A stretch of DNA of 64,000 nucleotides from an uncultured Acinetobacter sp. (GCA_913777945.1 CAJYTY010000008.1:124001-188000); one strand, 5' to 3'; positions 1 to 8,837 are shown, numbered from the stretch's first letter. Made by a program: numbers and translations. The notes: generated from the letters alone by a model not told the origin.

Positions 1-439
1 GGCTAACTAAGGTCGTAAAAATAGCCAAAAAGAAAATGGTGGCTTTGGGGTTGAGTGCATTGGTCATAAATCCGGTACTGATGGCCTGCCATTTACTCAT
101 TTTTGTATGCGCAGATGCAGGCTGCTCCAGATCAATCACGCCGCTAGATTTACTGGTAATCAGTTTCCAGCCCAGATAGCACAGGTACAATGCACCCGCA
201 GATTTAAACAGCAGCATGAGCCACTCATTTTTTTGGATGAAAAATCCAACCCCAACCAAGGTATAAAGTACATGCACCGAAATTCCCATGCCAATACCAA
301 TTGCGGTCAGGCAGCCAATAAGGTGGCCATAGCGTAAACTTTGACGCACACTGATCGCAAAATCGGGGCCGGGTAAAATCACTGCCAGCAGGTGAACAAT
401 CGCTAAACTTAAAAATTCAGGCCAATAGTGTGTCAGCAT
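1..439 (-). CDS. LysE/RhtB family amino-acid exporter, 3' part cut by window edge
   Basis: The reverse strand encodes about 146 residues from an ATG at 439 and runs off the left edge without a stop. The N-terminus (MLTHYWPEFLSLAIVHLLA...) is followed by the motif LPGPDFAISVRQSLRYG, which matches the start of LysE/RhtB exporters. Further hydrophobic segments follow, then the family motif FMTNALNPKATIFFLAIF near residue 128. Family members are inner-membrane proteins of about 205 residues that export amino acids or their analogues; the substrate here is unknown. It is divergent from the LysR-type gene at 529, a common exporter/regulator arrangement, so that regulator may control it (inference). 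Confidence 0.85.
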   Translation of the reverse strand, partial: MLTHYWPEFLSLAIVHLLAVILPGPDFAISVRQSLRYGHLIGCLTAIGIGMGISVHVLYTLVGVGFFIQKNEWLMLLFKSAGALYLCYLGWKLITSKSSGVIDLEQPASAHTKMSKWQAISTGFMTNALNPKATIFFLAIFTTLVS

Positions 440-528
440 CGGAAAGGTCCCAAAAATTTGTTAAGTCTTAGTGTAAAAAAACATGTAGATGATGATAATC
501 TAGTAAAAATTCAAATTATTTTTGCTTC

Positions 529-1452
529 ATGAGCACAAATCAAAGTATTCATTATTTGCAGGAAATGGCCATTTTTGTGAAAGTGGTCGAAACGGGAAGT
601 TTTTCTGAAACAGCCCGTCAGATGGGCGCTACACCGTCTGCAATTAGCCGTGCAATTTCTCGTCTGGAAAAAGTATTGGGCACGCGTTTGCTTCAGCGCA
701 CAACGCGCAAGTTACGTTTAAGTGAAAGCGGCCAGCAGATTTATGTCAATTGTCTCGACATGGTCAATGCTGCGCAGGCCGTAATGGAAAGTTCAGGGCA
801 GTTTCATAGTGAGCCGCAAGGTACAGTTCGTATGAGTGTACCCAAAGCGGTGGGGCATTTTATGCTGCATCCGCATATGCCAGAGTTTTTTCAGCGTTAT
901 CCAAAAATTGATGTCCAGATGCTGCTCGAAGATCGTTATGTCGATTTTATCGATGACGGTGTCGATCTAGCCATTCGTATCACCGATCACCCGCCGGGTG
1001 GGTTAATGGGGCGGCGCTTGATTGAAATCAATCATCTGCTTTGCGCCACGCCGCAATATTTAGCCGAGCACGGCACTCCCGAACAGCCTCAAGACTTAAA
1101 ACAACACTCATGTATTTATTTGGGTGAACAACCCAGCGATTCGAAATGGAAATTCCAGCAAGGCTCGAAAACCATCACGGTACAGGTGAGCGGACGTTAC
1201 TCGGCCAATCACACGGGCATCCGTTTAGATGCTGCACTTAAACATATTGGCATTGCCAGCCTGCCGTATTTTGTGGCAAGACATGCCTTGCAAGACGGTC
1301 GGCTGATTCAGGTATTGCCAGACTGGTATTTTAAAACCTATTACAGTGGTGATGCATGGTTACTGTATCCACCCACGCGACATTTGCCGCCAAAGCTTAG
1401 TGTATTTATTCAATTTTTAGCAGAAAAACTTGCTTTAGAACCAACACTTTAA
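529..1452 (+). CDS. LysR-family transcriptional regulator
   Basis: A 307-residue protein of normal LysR length. Residues about 10-70 form the N-terminal winged helix-turn-helix, with the typical run FVKVVETGSFSETARQMG and the signature SAISRAISRLEKVLGTRL. The remainder is a LysR substrate-binding domain, with DLAIRITDHPPGGLMGRRL near residue 155. The profile resembles the DmlR/CrgA-like branch, but the effector is not identifiable. It is divergently transcribed from the LysE exporter across an 89-bp gap, so mutual control is likely but inferred. The ATG at 529 has no strong Shine-Dalgarno. Confidence 0.9.
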   Translation: MSTNQSIHYLQEMAIFVKVVETGSFSETARQMGATPSAISRAISRLEKVLGTRLLQRTTRKLRLSESGQQIYVNCLDMVNAAQAVMESSGQFHSEPQGTVRMSVPKAVGHFMLHPHMPEFFQRYPKIDVQMLLEDRYVDFIDDGVDLAIRITDHPPGGLMGRRLIEINHLLCATPQYLAEHGTPEQPQDLKQHSCIYLGEQPSDSKWKFQQGSKTITVQVSGRYSANHTGIRLDAALKHIGIASLPYFVARHALQDGRLIQVLPDWYFKTYYSGDAWLLYPPTRHLPPKLSVFIQFLAEKLALEPTL

Positions 1453-1503
1453 ATGACTCATTGAGTATCTGGCTTTACACAGAAGAAATCTGACGTATAA
1501 TCA

Positions 1504-1518
1504 TAGACGACTGGTCTA
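1504..1518. promoter_or_regulatory. Palindromic TetR-type operator TAGAC-N5-GTCTA
   Basis: TAGAC (1504-1508) and GTCTA (1514-1518) form a perfect inverted repeat with a 5-nt spacer, directly upstream of the TetR-family gene. AGAC-containing palindromes of this shape are known for NemR/AcuR-like TetR regulators. Autoregulation of the regulator and its two downstream genes is inferred from position. Confidence 0.6.
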
Positions 1519-1534
1519 TTTTATTGTGAAGGTC

Positions 1535-2158
1535 ATGACAACACATCAAGCGCAAAAATCTGAAGCGAAACGGCAACATATCCTCGATACCGGATTTAGT
1601 TTGGTCTTACGTAAAGGATTTGTTGGCGTGGGTTTGCAAGAAATTTTAAAAACTAGCGGTGTTCCAAAGGGTTCTTTTTACCATTACTTCGATTCGAAGG
1701 AAGTCTTTGGTTGTGCTTTACTCAAGAACTACATATCCGATTATCAAATACGTTTAAATCAGTTGTGGGCCAGCGAGCAGTCTGCACGGGACAAATTACT
1801 CACGTATTTTCAATGCTGGATTGAAGATCCTTCTACCCAAGACAGTTGGGCCGAATCTTGCCTGATTGTAAAAATGGCCGCAGAAGTTGCAGATTTATCT
1901 GAAGACATGCGACTGATTATGGATGAAGGTGTGAAGCGTTTAACCGCGCGTATGGCGGACTTGATTGTGCAAGGGCAAAAAGAGGGCTCGATTGCTTCTG
2001 TACAACCGGCACAGAGTCTTGCACAGGTCATTTATCAGATGTTTTTGGGTGCAGCATTGCTCAGCAAACTGCACAAAGAAAAGACCCCTCTTTATCAGGC
2101 GCTTGATGCCAGCAAAGCCCTTTTAACGGGATGTCAGCATAACCAACAGGAAAAATAA
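1535..2158 (+). CDS. TetR/AcrR-family transcriptional repressor
   Basis: About 207 residues from the ATG at 1535; an in-frame GTG at 1526 would add three. Residues about 10-60 are a TetR DNA-binding domain (SEAKRQHILDTGFSLVLRKG, then VGLQEILKTSGVPKGSFYHYF). The C-terminal ligand domain resembles the NemR/AcuR-like TetR group. The gene sits just behind a palindromic operator and 3 bp upstream of a DJ-1/PfpI gene, with an MDR oxidoreductase next. This suggests a repressor responsive to electrophiles or quinones (inference). The Shine-Dalgarno-like AAGG is very close to the ATG, so the start is uncertain by three codons. Confidence 0.88.
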   Translation: MTTHQAQKSEAKRQHILDTGFSLVLRKGFVGVGLQEILKTSGVPKGSFYHYFDSKEVFGCALLKNYISDYQIRLNQLWASEQSARDKLLTYFQCWIEDPSTQDSWAESCLIVKMAAEVADLSEDMRLIMDEGVKRLTARMADLIVQGQKEGSIASVQPAQSLAQVIYQMFLGAALLSKLHKEKTPLYQALDASKALLTGCQHNQQEK

Positions 2159-2161
2159 TCA

Positions 2162-2851
2162 ATGAAAATTTTAATCATTCTTACCTCACATAGTCAGCTT
2201 GGTTCTACAGGCAAAAAAACCGGTTTTTGGCTAGAAGAATTTACCTCGCCGTATTATGTATTTAAAGATGCAGGTGCCGAGCTGGTATTGGCATCTCCTA
2301 AAGGTGGACAGCCACCGCTAGATCCAAAAAGTGACGATCCGGATGCTCAAACCGACTCAACCCGTCGTTTTAAAGAAGATCCAGATGCACAGCAACAGCT
2401 TGCCAATACTATTCCGCTGGCGCAAATCAATCCAGATGATTTCGATGCTGTATTTTACTCGGGTGGTCATGGCCCGCTATGGGATTTGACCAACGATTCG
2501 CATTCGATTCGTCTGATCGAGCAGGTCACTCAAGATCAAAAACCATTGGGTTTGGTATGCCATGCGCCAGCAGTGCTTAAAAATGTAAAAACGCCAGAAG
2601 GCGGCTCGTTTGTAAAAGGTAAGCATGTAACTGGTTTTTCAAACAGTGAAGAAGAGGGTGTACAACTGACTGATGTTGTACCGTTTTTGATTGAAGATGA
2701 ATTTAAGGCCCAAGGCGCACATTATGAAAAAGGTGCAGATTGGCAGTCCTTTACCGTAAAAGAAGGCTTATTGGTGACGGGTCAAAATCCGGCCAGTTCT
2801 GAAGCTGTGGCAGAGCATTTGCTCAAACTATTGAGTCAGCGTAGCGCCTAA
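2162..2851 (+). CDS. DJ-1/PfpI family (type 1 glutamine amidotransferase-like) protein
   Basis: A 229-residue DJ-1/PfpI-superfamily protein. The nucleophile elbow LGLVCHAPAVL near residue 140 holds the expected reactive Cys. The upstream YSGGHGPLWDL supplies the oxyanion region found in the Hsp31/YhbO-like branch. Family members act as glyoxalase III or deglycase-like stress enzymes or as chaperones; which applies cannot be read from the sequence. It begins 3 bp after the TetR gene and is probably co-transcribed with it and the following oxidoreductase, supporting a role in carbonyl or quinone stress (inference). Confidence 0.85.
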   Translation: MKILIILTSHSQLGSTGKKTGFWLEEFTSPYYVFKDAGAELVLASPKGGQPPLDPKSDDPDAQTDSTRRFKEDPDAQQQLANTIPLAQINPDDFDAVFYSGGHGPLWDLTNDSHSIRLIEQVTQDQKPLGLVCHAPAVLKNVKTPEGGSFVKGKHVTGFSNSEEEGVQLTDVVPFLIEDEFKAQGAHYEKGADWQSFTVKEGLLVTGQNPASSEAVAEHLLKLLSQRSA

Positions 2852-2915
2852 GTGCGCTGCCGATACGGCCACGTTTCATCCTTCTTTAATTCTTGTTTAA
2901 ACTTAGGAAATTTAT

Positions 2916-3896
2916 ATGCAAAGCGTACTTCATAAAACCTTTGGTGAACCTGTCGATGTACTGGAGCTGGGAGAAGCGCCTGTGCCTGAGCCAAAAGCGG
3001 GACAGGTACGTATCAAAACAATTCTCACCCCAATTCATAACCACGATGTCTGGACAGTACGCGGGCGCTATGGTTATAAGCCTGAACTTCCTGCAATTGG
3101 AGGCAGTGAGGCGGTCGGATTGATTGATGCGTTGGGTGAGGGCGTTGAGCATCTTCAAGTTGGACAACGTGTGTCGGTGGCCTCTGTACATAACACATGG
3201 GCAGAGTACTTTCTTGCACCAGCGGCAGGTGTGGTGCCATTGCCAGACGAAATTGATGACCAAACCGCGGCACAGTTGATTGGCATGCCGATCAGCGCGC
3301 TGATGTTACTCGATTTTATTGGCATTCAGCCGGGTCAATGGATGATTCAAAACACTGCCAACGGCGCAGTAGGTAAAACAGTGGCCATGATTGCCAAATC
3401 TCGTGGTATTGGTGTGATCAATCTGGTGCGTCGTCAAAGTGCGGTCGATGAAATGACGGCGCTCGGAATTGAGCATGTGGTTGCTACCGAACAAGATGAC
3501 TGGAAAGCACAGGTTAAAACCCTGCTCGGTGAGCATACGTTGATAGCAGGTGTCGATTCGATTGGTGGACAGGCCAGTGCTGAAGTGTTGAGCTTATTAG
3601 GCGATGACAGCACCTTGGTGTCCTTTGGTAGCATGACTGGCGAACCAATGCAGCTACCTTCGGGTGATTTGATTTTTAAGCAGGCTGTGGTGAAAGGGTT
3701 TTGGGCCAGTGTCGTGAGCAAGAACATGGAGCCAGCACACAAACGTGAGCTACTGAGCGAACTGATTCAACTGGCGGCAAGTAAACAATTGCAACTTCCG
3801 GTCGAGGCGATTTTAAGCTTTGATCAGGTCGATGAAGCGGCACGACTTTCAACCCAAAGTGGCCGCAAAGGCAAGGTGTTGTTTAAACCAAACTAG
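2916..3896 (+). CDS. Zinc-free medium-chain dehydrogenase/reductase (quinone or enoyl reductase-like)
   Basis: A 326-residue MDR-superfamily NAD(P)H-dependent oxidoreductase. The GroES-like half (residues about 1-115) includes the signature LPAIGGSEAVGLIDALGEGV. The Rossmann half starts with MIQNTANGAVGKTVAMIAKSRG near residue 145. It lacks the Cys/His zinc ligands of classical alcohol dehydrogenases and resembles the mitochondrial-type trans-2-enoyl reductase (MECR/ETR) and quinone-reductase branch. It is the third gene after the TetR operator, 64 bp behind the DJ-1 gene, and is followed by a strong terminator. The exact substrate is unknown. Confidence 0.85.
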   Translation: MQSVLHKTFGEPVDVLELGEAPVPEPKAGQVRIKTILTPIHNHDVWTVRGRYGYKPELPAIGGSEAVGLIDALGEGVEHLQVGQRVSVASVHNTWAEYFLAPAAGVVPLPDEIDDQTAAQLIGMPISALMLLDFIGIQPGQWMIQNTANGAVGKTVAMIAKSRGIGVINLVRRQSAVDEMTALGIEHVVATEQDDWKAQVKTLLGEHTLIAGVDSIGGQASAEVLSLLGDDSTLVSFGSMTGEPMQLPSGDLIFKQAVVKGFWASVVSKNMEPAHKRELLSELIQLAASKQLQLPVEAILSFDQVDEAARLSTQSGRKGKVLFKPN

Positions 3897-3917
3897 GCAA
3901 TCACTGTATATAAGTAC

Positions 3918-3954
3918 AAGTACGTGTCAGAAGAGTTCTGGCATGTGCTTTTTT
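3918..3954 (+). terminator. Intrinsic terminator after the MDR oxidoreductase
   Basis: A 15-bp stem including G-T wobbles (3918-3932 with 3936-3950), a 3-nt loop (GAG) and a TTTT tail. It lies 22 bp past the stop and closes the TetR/DJ-1/MDR unit. The remaining gap to 4177 shows no gene. Confidence 0.75.
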
Positions 3955-4176
3955 GTGCCTTAAAAATAGAGGGAAATATAAAAGCCAAACATTAAGTAAG
4001 CTGTTATGCGACATCGTTTATGTTTTTTGTTCGAATGGTGTGCCAAGTCTTTGATCATCGGTTAAGATGGACAAGAAAAAGAAATATAAGTTTGTACAGG
4101 ACGTCAGTCATCTACATATCAAAGCGACAACTTTTATTTCATAGCGCCTTTAATTTTATACTGGGTCACGTGCTCC

Positions 4177-4857
4177 ATGAGTCGAGATGTTTCAGAGCAG
4201 TCATCAGCCTTACCATCAAGCCCGACAATTTTTATAGAGGGACAATCCTTTACGCCTTCAGAATTGGCAGGGTGTGAAGAATGCGATGCTATTTACCGCA
4301 AGGTCACGTTGGCTGCGGGTGAACGTGCTTACTGCAACTGTTGTGGTGCCGAATTATATCGACGAAGCAAGTCGCTCAGCACTTTGCTAGCGCTAGTGCT
4401 CACAGCGCTGATTGTATTTGCGATTGCCAATAGTTTTCCGATTGTAAAGGTCGAATTGCAGGGGAATTCCTCTCAGACTACGCTCATTGGTGCCGCGATG
4501 GCGATGTTTCATATTGATCGGGCATTTGTGGGGGGGCTCATTCTGATCACGACCTTTATTGTTCCTTTATTAGATTTATTGTTACTCACTTACGTTCTGG
4601 CTTCGGTGAGTGTATTTAAAACGCGTCCTTCTTATTTGTTGGTGGCACTCAGAGCCCTGTTTCTTTTTCGAGAATGGGGCATGATTGAGGTATTCCTGAT
4701 TGGAGTACTGGTGACACTGGTCAAGCTGATCGCAATGGTGGTGGTCATTCCGGGTATTGCACTTTGGGCATTTGCACTATTGAGTGTGTTACTGGTTTAT
4801 ATTGCATCGTTTAAGATCAATGATCTGTGGGATGAAATTGACAGGAGGGTGCCATGA
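4177..4857 (+). CDS. pqiA: PqiA-family membrane protein, first half-size subunit
   Basis: A 226-residue inner-membrane protein of the paraquat-inducible protein A family. Two CxxC pairs near residues 29-57 (CEEC ... CNCC) form the zinc-ribbon-like N-terminus. Four hydrophobic segments follow, with the family signature FREWGMIEVFLIGVLVTLVK near residue 165. In E. coli one PqiA of about 417 residues carries two such modules. Here two separate half-size genes overlap by 4 bp (ATGA) and lie directly before pqiB, so they probably form the inner-membrane part of the Pqi envelope lipid-transport machine (family knowledge plus context). Confidence 0.85.
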   Translation: MSRDVSEQSSALPSSPTIFIEGQSFTPSELAGCEECDAIYRKVTLAAGERAYCNCCGAELYRRSKSLSTLLALVLTALIVFAIANSFPIVKVELQGNSSQTTLIGAAMAMFHIDRAFVGGLILITTFIVPLLDLLLLTYVLASVSVFKTRPSYLLVALRALFLFREWGMIEVFLIGVLVTLVKLIAMVVVIPGIALWAFALLSVLLVYIASFKINDLWDEIDRRVP

Positions 4858-5612
4858 GTACTCAACATGAGTCACAGCAACAGCATGTGGTCAGTCCTGT
4901 TTCCGATGTGCATCCACCTCGAGCGCATGAACTTTCGCTTGTGCGTTGTCATTGTTGCGGGCTACTCAATCATGTCGACATCTCGCATACCGATGAGAGC
5001 ACACCTAAGTGCGTCCGATGCCACAGTGCATTGCATGCGCGAAAACCCAGTAGTTTAAACCGGACCTTTGCACTGGCTGTGGCAGCAAGTATTTTGTACA
5101 TACCCGCCAACGTATTGCCCATGACCATTACCAATTCATTATTGGGCAGTCAGCAAGATACTATCATGAGTGGGGTGATTTACTTCTGGAAAAGTGGTGA
5201 TTATCTGGTGGCGACGGTCATTTTTATGGCCAGTATTTTTATTCCACTGCTTAAACTGTTTATTCTATTTTTCCTGCTGATTGCAGTACGCATGCAATCT
5301 TCATTACGCTGGCATTTTTCGCCTGAGCATTGTTCGATTTTATACCGGATTGTTGAGTTTATTGGCCGTTGGTCCATGATTGATGTTTTTGTGGTGGCCT
5401 TACTCACCGCGCTGATTCAGATTCAATCACTGGCCACGATCTTGGCTGGGCCGGGTGCTGTTGCATTTGGCGCCGTGGTAGTCCTGACCATGTTTGCATC
5501 CTTGAGTTTCGACCCCCGAATGATTTGGGATAACTATTATTCCGGACAGTCCAAACAGCAGTCCCAGACAGCTCAAGGCACAGCGACCACGATGATGGAG
5601 CAGCACCATTGA
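4854..5612 (+). CDS. pqiA: PqiA-family membrane protein, second half-size subunit
   Basis: A 252-residue PqiA-domain protein starting in the ATGA overlap with the previous gene. It has two CxxC pairs near residues 33-60 (CHCC ... CVRC), then about four membrane segments. The PqiA signature IVEFIGRWSMIDVFVVALLTA lies near residue 165, with the N-terminal-proximal motif PANVLPMTI. The tail is Gln/Thr-rich and hydrophilic. It corresponds to one module of the two-module E. coli PqiA. Co-translation with the first half implies a heteromeric assembly, which is inference. Confidence 0.85.
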   Translation: MSTQHESQQQHVVSPVSDVHPPRAHELSLVRCHCCGLLNHVDISHTDESTPKCVRCHSALHARKPSSLNRTFALAVAASILYIPANVLPMTITNSLLGSQQDTIMSGVIYFWKSGDYLVATVIFMASIFIPLLKLFILFFLLIAVRMQSSLRWHFSPEHCSILYRIVEFIGRWSMIDVFVVALLTALIQIQSLATILAGPGAVAFGAVVVLTMFASLSFDPRMIWDNYYSGQSKQQSQTAQGTATTMMEQHH

Positions 5613-5654
5613 ATTACATTTTCCCTTTAATGACCTTTAAAAAGAACGATAAGC

Positions 5655-7304
5655 ATGTCTGAGCATACTCCAAACAGTGAACATCCCGTTCCAGATCCGA
5701 ATCATACTTCGCGTGGCTTGCCTGAACCACAAAAGAGAAAAGGCAAGTGGCGGCCGGCACTGATCTGGCTCATTCCGCTTGTGGCGTTATTGATTGCGCT
5801 CTCGTTGGCGGTTAAGGCTATTTTAAACACCGGGCCCACAATCGATGTGTCGTTCCGTACGGCTGAAGGCTTGGTGGCAGGCAAAACCACTGTGCGTTAT
5901 AAACAGGTCGATATCGGACTAGTGCGTCAAATTGATTTAGCTGACGACGGCTCTCATGTCATTGCCAAAATCGAGCTACGCAAAGACGCCAGCCAGTTTG
6001 CCTCAAAAGATTCGCGTTTCTGGGTGGTGCGTCCACGAATTGGAACCAGTGGCGTATCTGGCATTGATACCTTATTGTCGGGTGCATATATCGAGGTCGA
6101 TGGCGGCAAATCTAAAGAGAAGCAAGAGGAATTTACCGGGCTTGAAGTGCCGCCTGTGGTGGCATCGGATGTACCCGGCAAAGTCTATTTTCTTAAAGCA
6201 CGTGATTTGGGTTCGCTGGATATTGGCTCACCGATTTATTATCGACGCATCAATGTCGGACAGATTACAGCATATAAACTCTCGCAAGATGGCAAGAGCG
6301 TCGAGTTACAAACCTTTGTTCGCTCACCTTACGATAAATTTGTCACCACCGATGCGCGCTTTTGGCAAGCCAGCGGCGTTGATGTCACGCTCAATGCATC
6401 AGGCTTTAATTTAGACACCCAGTCATTGGCCAGTATTGTGGCGGGCGGGATTGCCTTTGGTTATCCTGAATCATCCAATGCGGGGGTTGCGGCCAATCAT
6501 AGTCGTTTTAATCTGGCAGATTCACGCACAGAAGCGCTTAAAGAACCAGACGGCCGACCAAAACAGATCATTATGTACTTTAATCATTCTATTCGTGGTC
6601 TAACTGCAGGCGCACCGATTGACTTTATGGGCTTAGAAATTGGGAATGTGAAATCGATTAATGTTGAATTCAACGCCAATTATACGCAGCTTCGTATGCG
6701 GGTTGAGGCGCTGATTTATCCGTCGCGTCTGGCCAATGGTAAAGAGCTCGATCCAGATGGTGATATTTTCAGATCATTTATCCAGCAAGGCTGGCGTGCT
6801 CAAATGCGCACAGGTAATTTGCTAACGGGCCAAAACTATATTGCCTTTGATAAGTTCCCGAAAGCCAAACCAGCAAATCTGATCATTCGACCAAATGGTG
6901 TTGTGGAAGTTCCGACCACGCCAACAGAACTCAGCGGCTTACAGGCTCAGGTTTCACAAATTGCCGACAAGCTCACCAAATTCCCACTGGTTGAAATTGG
7001 TCAAGATGTTCGCAAAACGCTGAAAAACATGAATACCGCTATTGAATCGACCGACAAGCTGGTTAAACAGTTAGATGGAAAAGTTGCACCAGATTTGCAA
7101 GCCACACTTACTGAAGTACGTAAAACTGTGAAATCAAGCGAATCAATTTTGTCGAGTGATGCACCAATGCAGCAAGATGTTCGCCGTGCGTTACAGCAAA
7201 TGACGCGCGCCGCAGCATCGTTGCAATTAATGGCGGATTATATTGAACAACATCCAGAATCTTTGATTCGCGGCAAATTACCAGAGGATGATGATGATAA
7301 ATAA
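5655..7304 (+). CDS. pqiB: PqiB, MCE-domain intermembrane transport protein
   Basis: A 549-residue protein with a short cytoplasmic start, one membrane anchor at about residues 32-57 (WRPALIWLIPLVALLIALSL) and three MCE domains beginning near residues 60, 175 and 305. A C-terminal helical region runs to the acidic end EDDDDK. This matches PqiB, whose hexamer forms a tunnel across the periplasm for lipid movement between membranes. It is preceded by two pqiA halves and followed by pqiC, whose start codons overlap the last codons of pqiB within a GAT repeat. Confidence 0.93.
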   Translation: MSEHTPNSEHPVPDPNHTSRGLPEPQKRKGKWRPALIWLIPLVALLIALSLAVKAILNTGPTIDVSFRTAEGLVAGKTTVRYKQVDIGLVRQIDLADDGSHVIAKIELRKDASQFASKDSRFWVVRPRIGTSGVSGIDTLLSGAYIEVDGGKSKEKQEEFTGLEVPPVVASDVPGKVYFLKARDLGSLDIGSPIYYRRINVGQITAYKLSQDGKSVELQTFVRSPYDKFVTTDARFWQASGVDVTLNASGFNLDTQSLASIVAGGIAFGYPESSNAGVAANHSRFNLADSRTEALKEPDGRPKQIIMYFNHSIRGLTAGAPIDFMGLEIGNVKSINVEFNANYTQLRMRVEALIYPSRLANGKELDPDGDIFRSFIQQGWRAQMRTGNLLTGQNYIAFDKFPKAKPANLIIRPNGVVEVPTTPTELSGLQAQVSQIADKLTKFPLVEIGQDVRKTLKNMNTAIESTDKLVKQLDGKVAPDLQATLTEVRKTVKSSESILSSDAPMQQDVRRALQQMTRAAASLQLMADYIEQHPESLIRGKLPEDDDDK

Positions 7305-8025
7305 GATTACACACCCAGTGTCACTGGGTCGTCGACTACTGGGATGTGTCACATTTGTGGCTTTACCGTGGCTTCTCAGTGCCTGTAGCAGTTCGCCAAC
7401 ACCGAACTATTATACGCTTTCACCTCAGGTAACGCCTTTGGCCAGCTCGAATGTTCGAGTCATTGAGGTGCTTCCTGTGGCGTTGCCCGACCGCCTCAAC
7501 CGTATTCCGTTGGTCTTGCAGCAACCTTCGGGCGAATCCAAGGTACTCGACAATGATCGCTGGACCTCTACCTTTAGCTCTGAACTGCGTGATAGTCTGT
7601 CGGCTGGATTACAACGTAAGCTGGGCGCCGTCGATCGCTACAGCAGCGGTATGACTGGCGGGCAGGTCTCGTATCGTATTGCAACCGACTTTTCTCATTT
7701 CGATATCATCAGCGCGGGTAATGGTGAAAAGATGAAATCGAATGCTCGTATGATTGATGTGGCGGTGGCCTGGATTATCAAACGACAAGAACCGATCAAT
7801 GCACCTGTGAAAACCCCAGCGGCGGGAAGTGCGGAAATTGCCGATCGTCAAATGAGTTGTCGTATGACCTTTCAGCAGCCAGTGGCATCTGGTGCAGGTG
7901 ATATTCAGGCAACTGTGCGTGCTTCTAGTATGGCAATGGAACGTGTAATTGATGCTGTGGCGCAGTCCGTAGTCGCCACCGAAGCCAAAACACGTCCTAC
8001 CATTCAGGGCGTACGTTGTTCGTAA
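7288..8025 (+). CDS. pqiC: PqiC, outer-membrane lipoprotein of the Pqi system
   Basis: Up to 245 residues, with a lipoprotein signal ending in the lipobox LLSAC near residue 32. After this comes the ABC-transport-auxiliary (DUF330/PqiC) domain, including NYYTLSPQ and VEVLPVALPDRLNRIPLVLQ-like sequence. PqiC docks the PqiB tunnel at the outer membrane. The gene overlaps pqiB. Three tandem in-frame ATGs (7288, 7291, 7294) follow AGAGG at 7283-7287, and the third has the best spacing, so the true start may be 7294. Confidence 0.9.
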   Translation: MMMINKITHPVSLGRRLLGCVTFVALPWLLSACSSSPTPNYYTLSPQVTPLASSNVRVIEVLPVALPDRLNRIPLVLQQPSGESKVLDNDRWTSTFSSELRDSLSAGLQRKLGAVDRYSSGMTGGQVSYRIATDFSHFDIISAGNGEKMKSNARMIDVAVAWIIKRQEPINAPVKTPAAGSAEIADRQMSCRMTFQQPVASGAGDIQATVRASSMAMERVIDAVAQSVVATEAKTRPTIQGVRCS

Positions 8026-8040
8026 AACTTCAGCATCATT

Positions 8041-8070
8041 AAAAAAGCCTCACGCGTTGAGGCTTTTTTT
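8041..8070 (+). terminator. Intrinsic terminator after pqiC
   Basis: GCCTCA-CGCGT-TGAGGC stem-loop with an A-tract before and a 7-T tract after, 15 bp past the pqiC stop. It ends the pqi operon. From here to 8273 only AT-rich non-coding sequence is seen. Confidence 0.9.
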
Positions 8071-8273
8071 ATCGAGATGATCAAATCGCCTTAAAAGACT
8101 CGTTAGTCAAGAATTCTAGGGTTTTATAGATTGACTCTGTTGTGATACCGCTGTACGTTCTATTTAGTTCTTTTTTGGAACTTAAAATTAGGCTTAGGTT
8201 TTATATTGATACGGCTGAAAAAATAAATAGATTCGATTAACTACATGATGAAAGAATTTGCGAGGAAAATAAC

Positions 8274-8720
8274 ATGAACCCACATCAAATGACGGGGCTT
8301 GAAATGATGCAAGCATTTCAAAATGGCTTGGTTCCAGCTCCTGGAATTTCAAAAACCATGGGAATAGGTGAGTTGGTCGAAGCCGAGTTTGGCCGAATTG
8401 TCATGCGTGCATTAGCCGATGAGCGTCATACCAATCCTTTAGGTGGCGTACATGGCGGATTTGCCGCAACTGTTTTGGATTCTGTCACTGGATGTTCAGC
8501 GCATTCGGTTCTGGCTGCTGGAGAAGGCTATGGGACCACCGATCTGGCCATAAAAATGTGCCGTCCAGTACCGTTTAATACGCCGCTCATAGCAGAAGGG
8601 AAAGTAATTAACATCGGAAAAAACCTGATTATTTCTGAAGGCTATTTGCGTGATGAAGAAGGAAAACTCTATGCGCATGCCACCGCAACCAATATGATTT
8701 TGCGTGCCAAATCAGCCTGA
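8274..8720 (+). CDS. PaaI-family hotdog thioesterase
   Basis: A 148-residue single-domain hotdog protein. The region NPLGGVHGGFAATVLDSVTG near residues 44-64 is the HGG-containing active-site helix of PaaI/YbgC-like acyl-CoA thioesterases. It is followed by the typical GYGTTDLAIKMCRPVP strand. The substrate is probably a short- or aromatic-acyl-CoA and cannot be predicted more closely. The gene stands alone, after the pqi terminator and convergent with ddrR. A GAGGA Shine-Dalgarno precedes the ATG. Confidence 0.88.
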   Translation: MNPHQMTGLEMMQAFQNGLVPAPGISKTMGIGELVEAEFGRIVMRALADERHTNPLGGVHGGFAATVLDSVTGCSAHSVLAAGEGYGTTDLAIKMCRPVPFNTPLIAEGKVINIGKNLIISEGYLRDEEGKLYAHATATNMILRAKSA

Positions 8721-8802
8721 AAACAGCATTAAAATAATATTTAGATGCGTGACATCAATTTATTTTTTAAAAATGAAATAGAAAATTAGACTTTATCTCA
8801 TC

Positions 8803-8837
8803 ATCCGGTTCGCGAGTGTCGAATAGCAGAACCGGAT
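8803..8837. terminator. Inverted repeat between convergent thioesterase gene and ddrR
   Basis: ATCCGGTTC (8803-8811) and GAACCGGAT (8829-8837) form a perfect 9-bp stem. The 17-nt loop itself contains a small CGA-GTG-TCG hairpin. It has no clear T-tract on either strand, but its location between two converging stop codons suggests a shared, perhaps weak, terminator. Confidence 0.4.

Noticed and set aside
2886..3273. Reverse-strand frames of 82-125 codons over the MDR oxidoreductase
   Set aside because: They lie opposite a well-supported gene and show no family motifs.
4020..4277. 85-codon frame upstream of the first pqiA gene
   Set aside because: It overlaps the pqiA start in another frame, has no ribosome site and no recognisable content.
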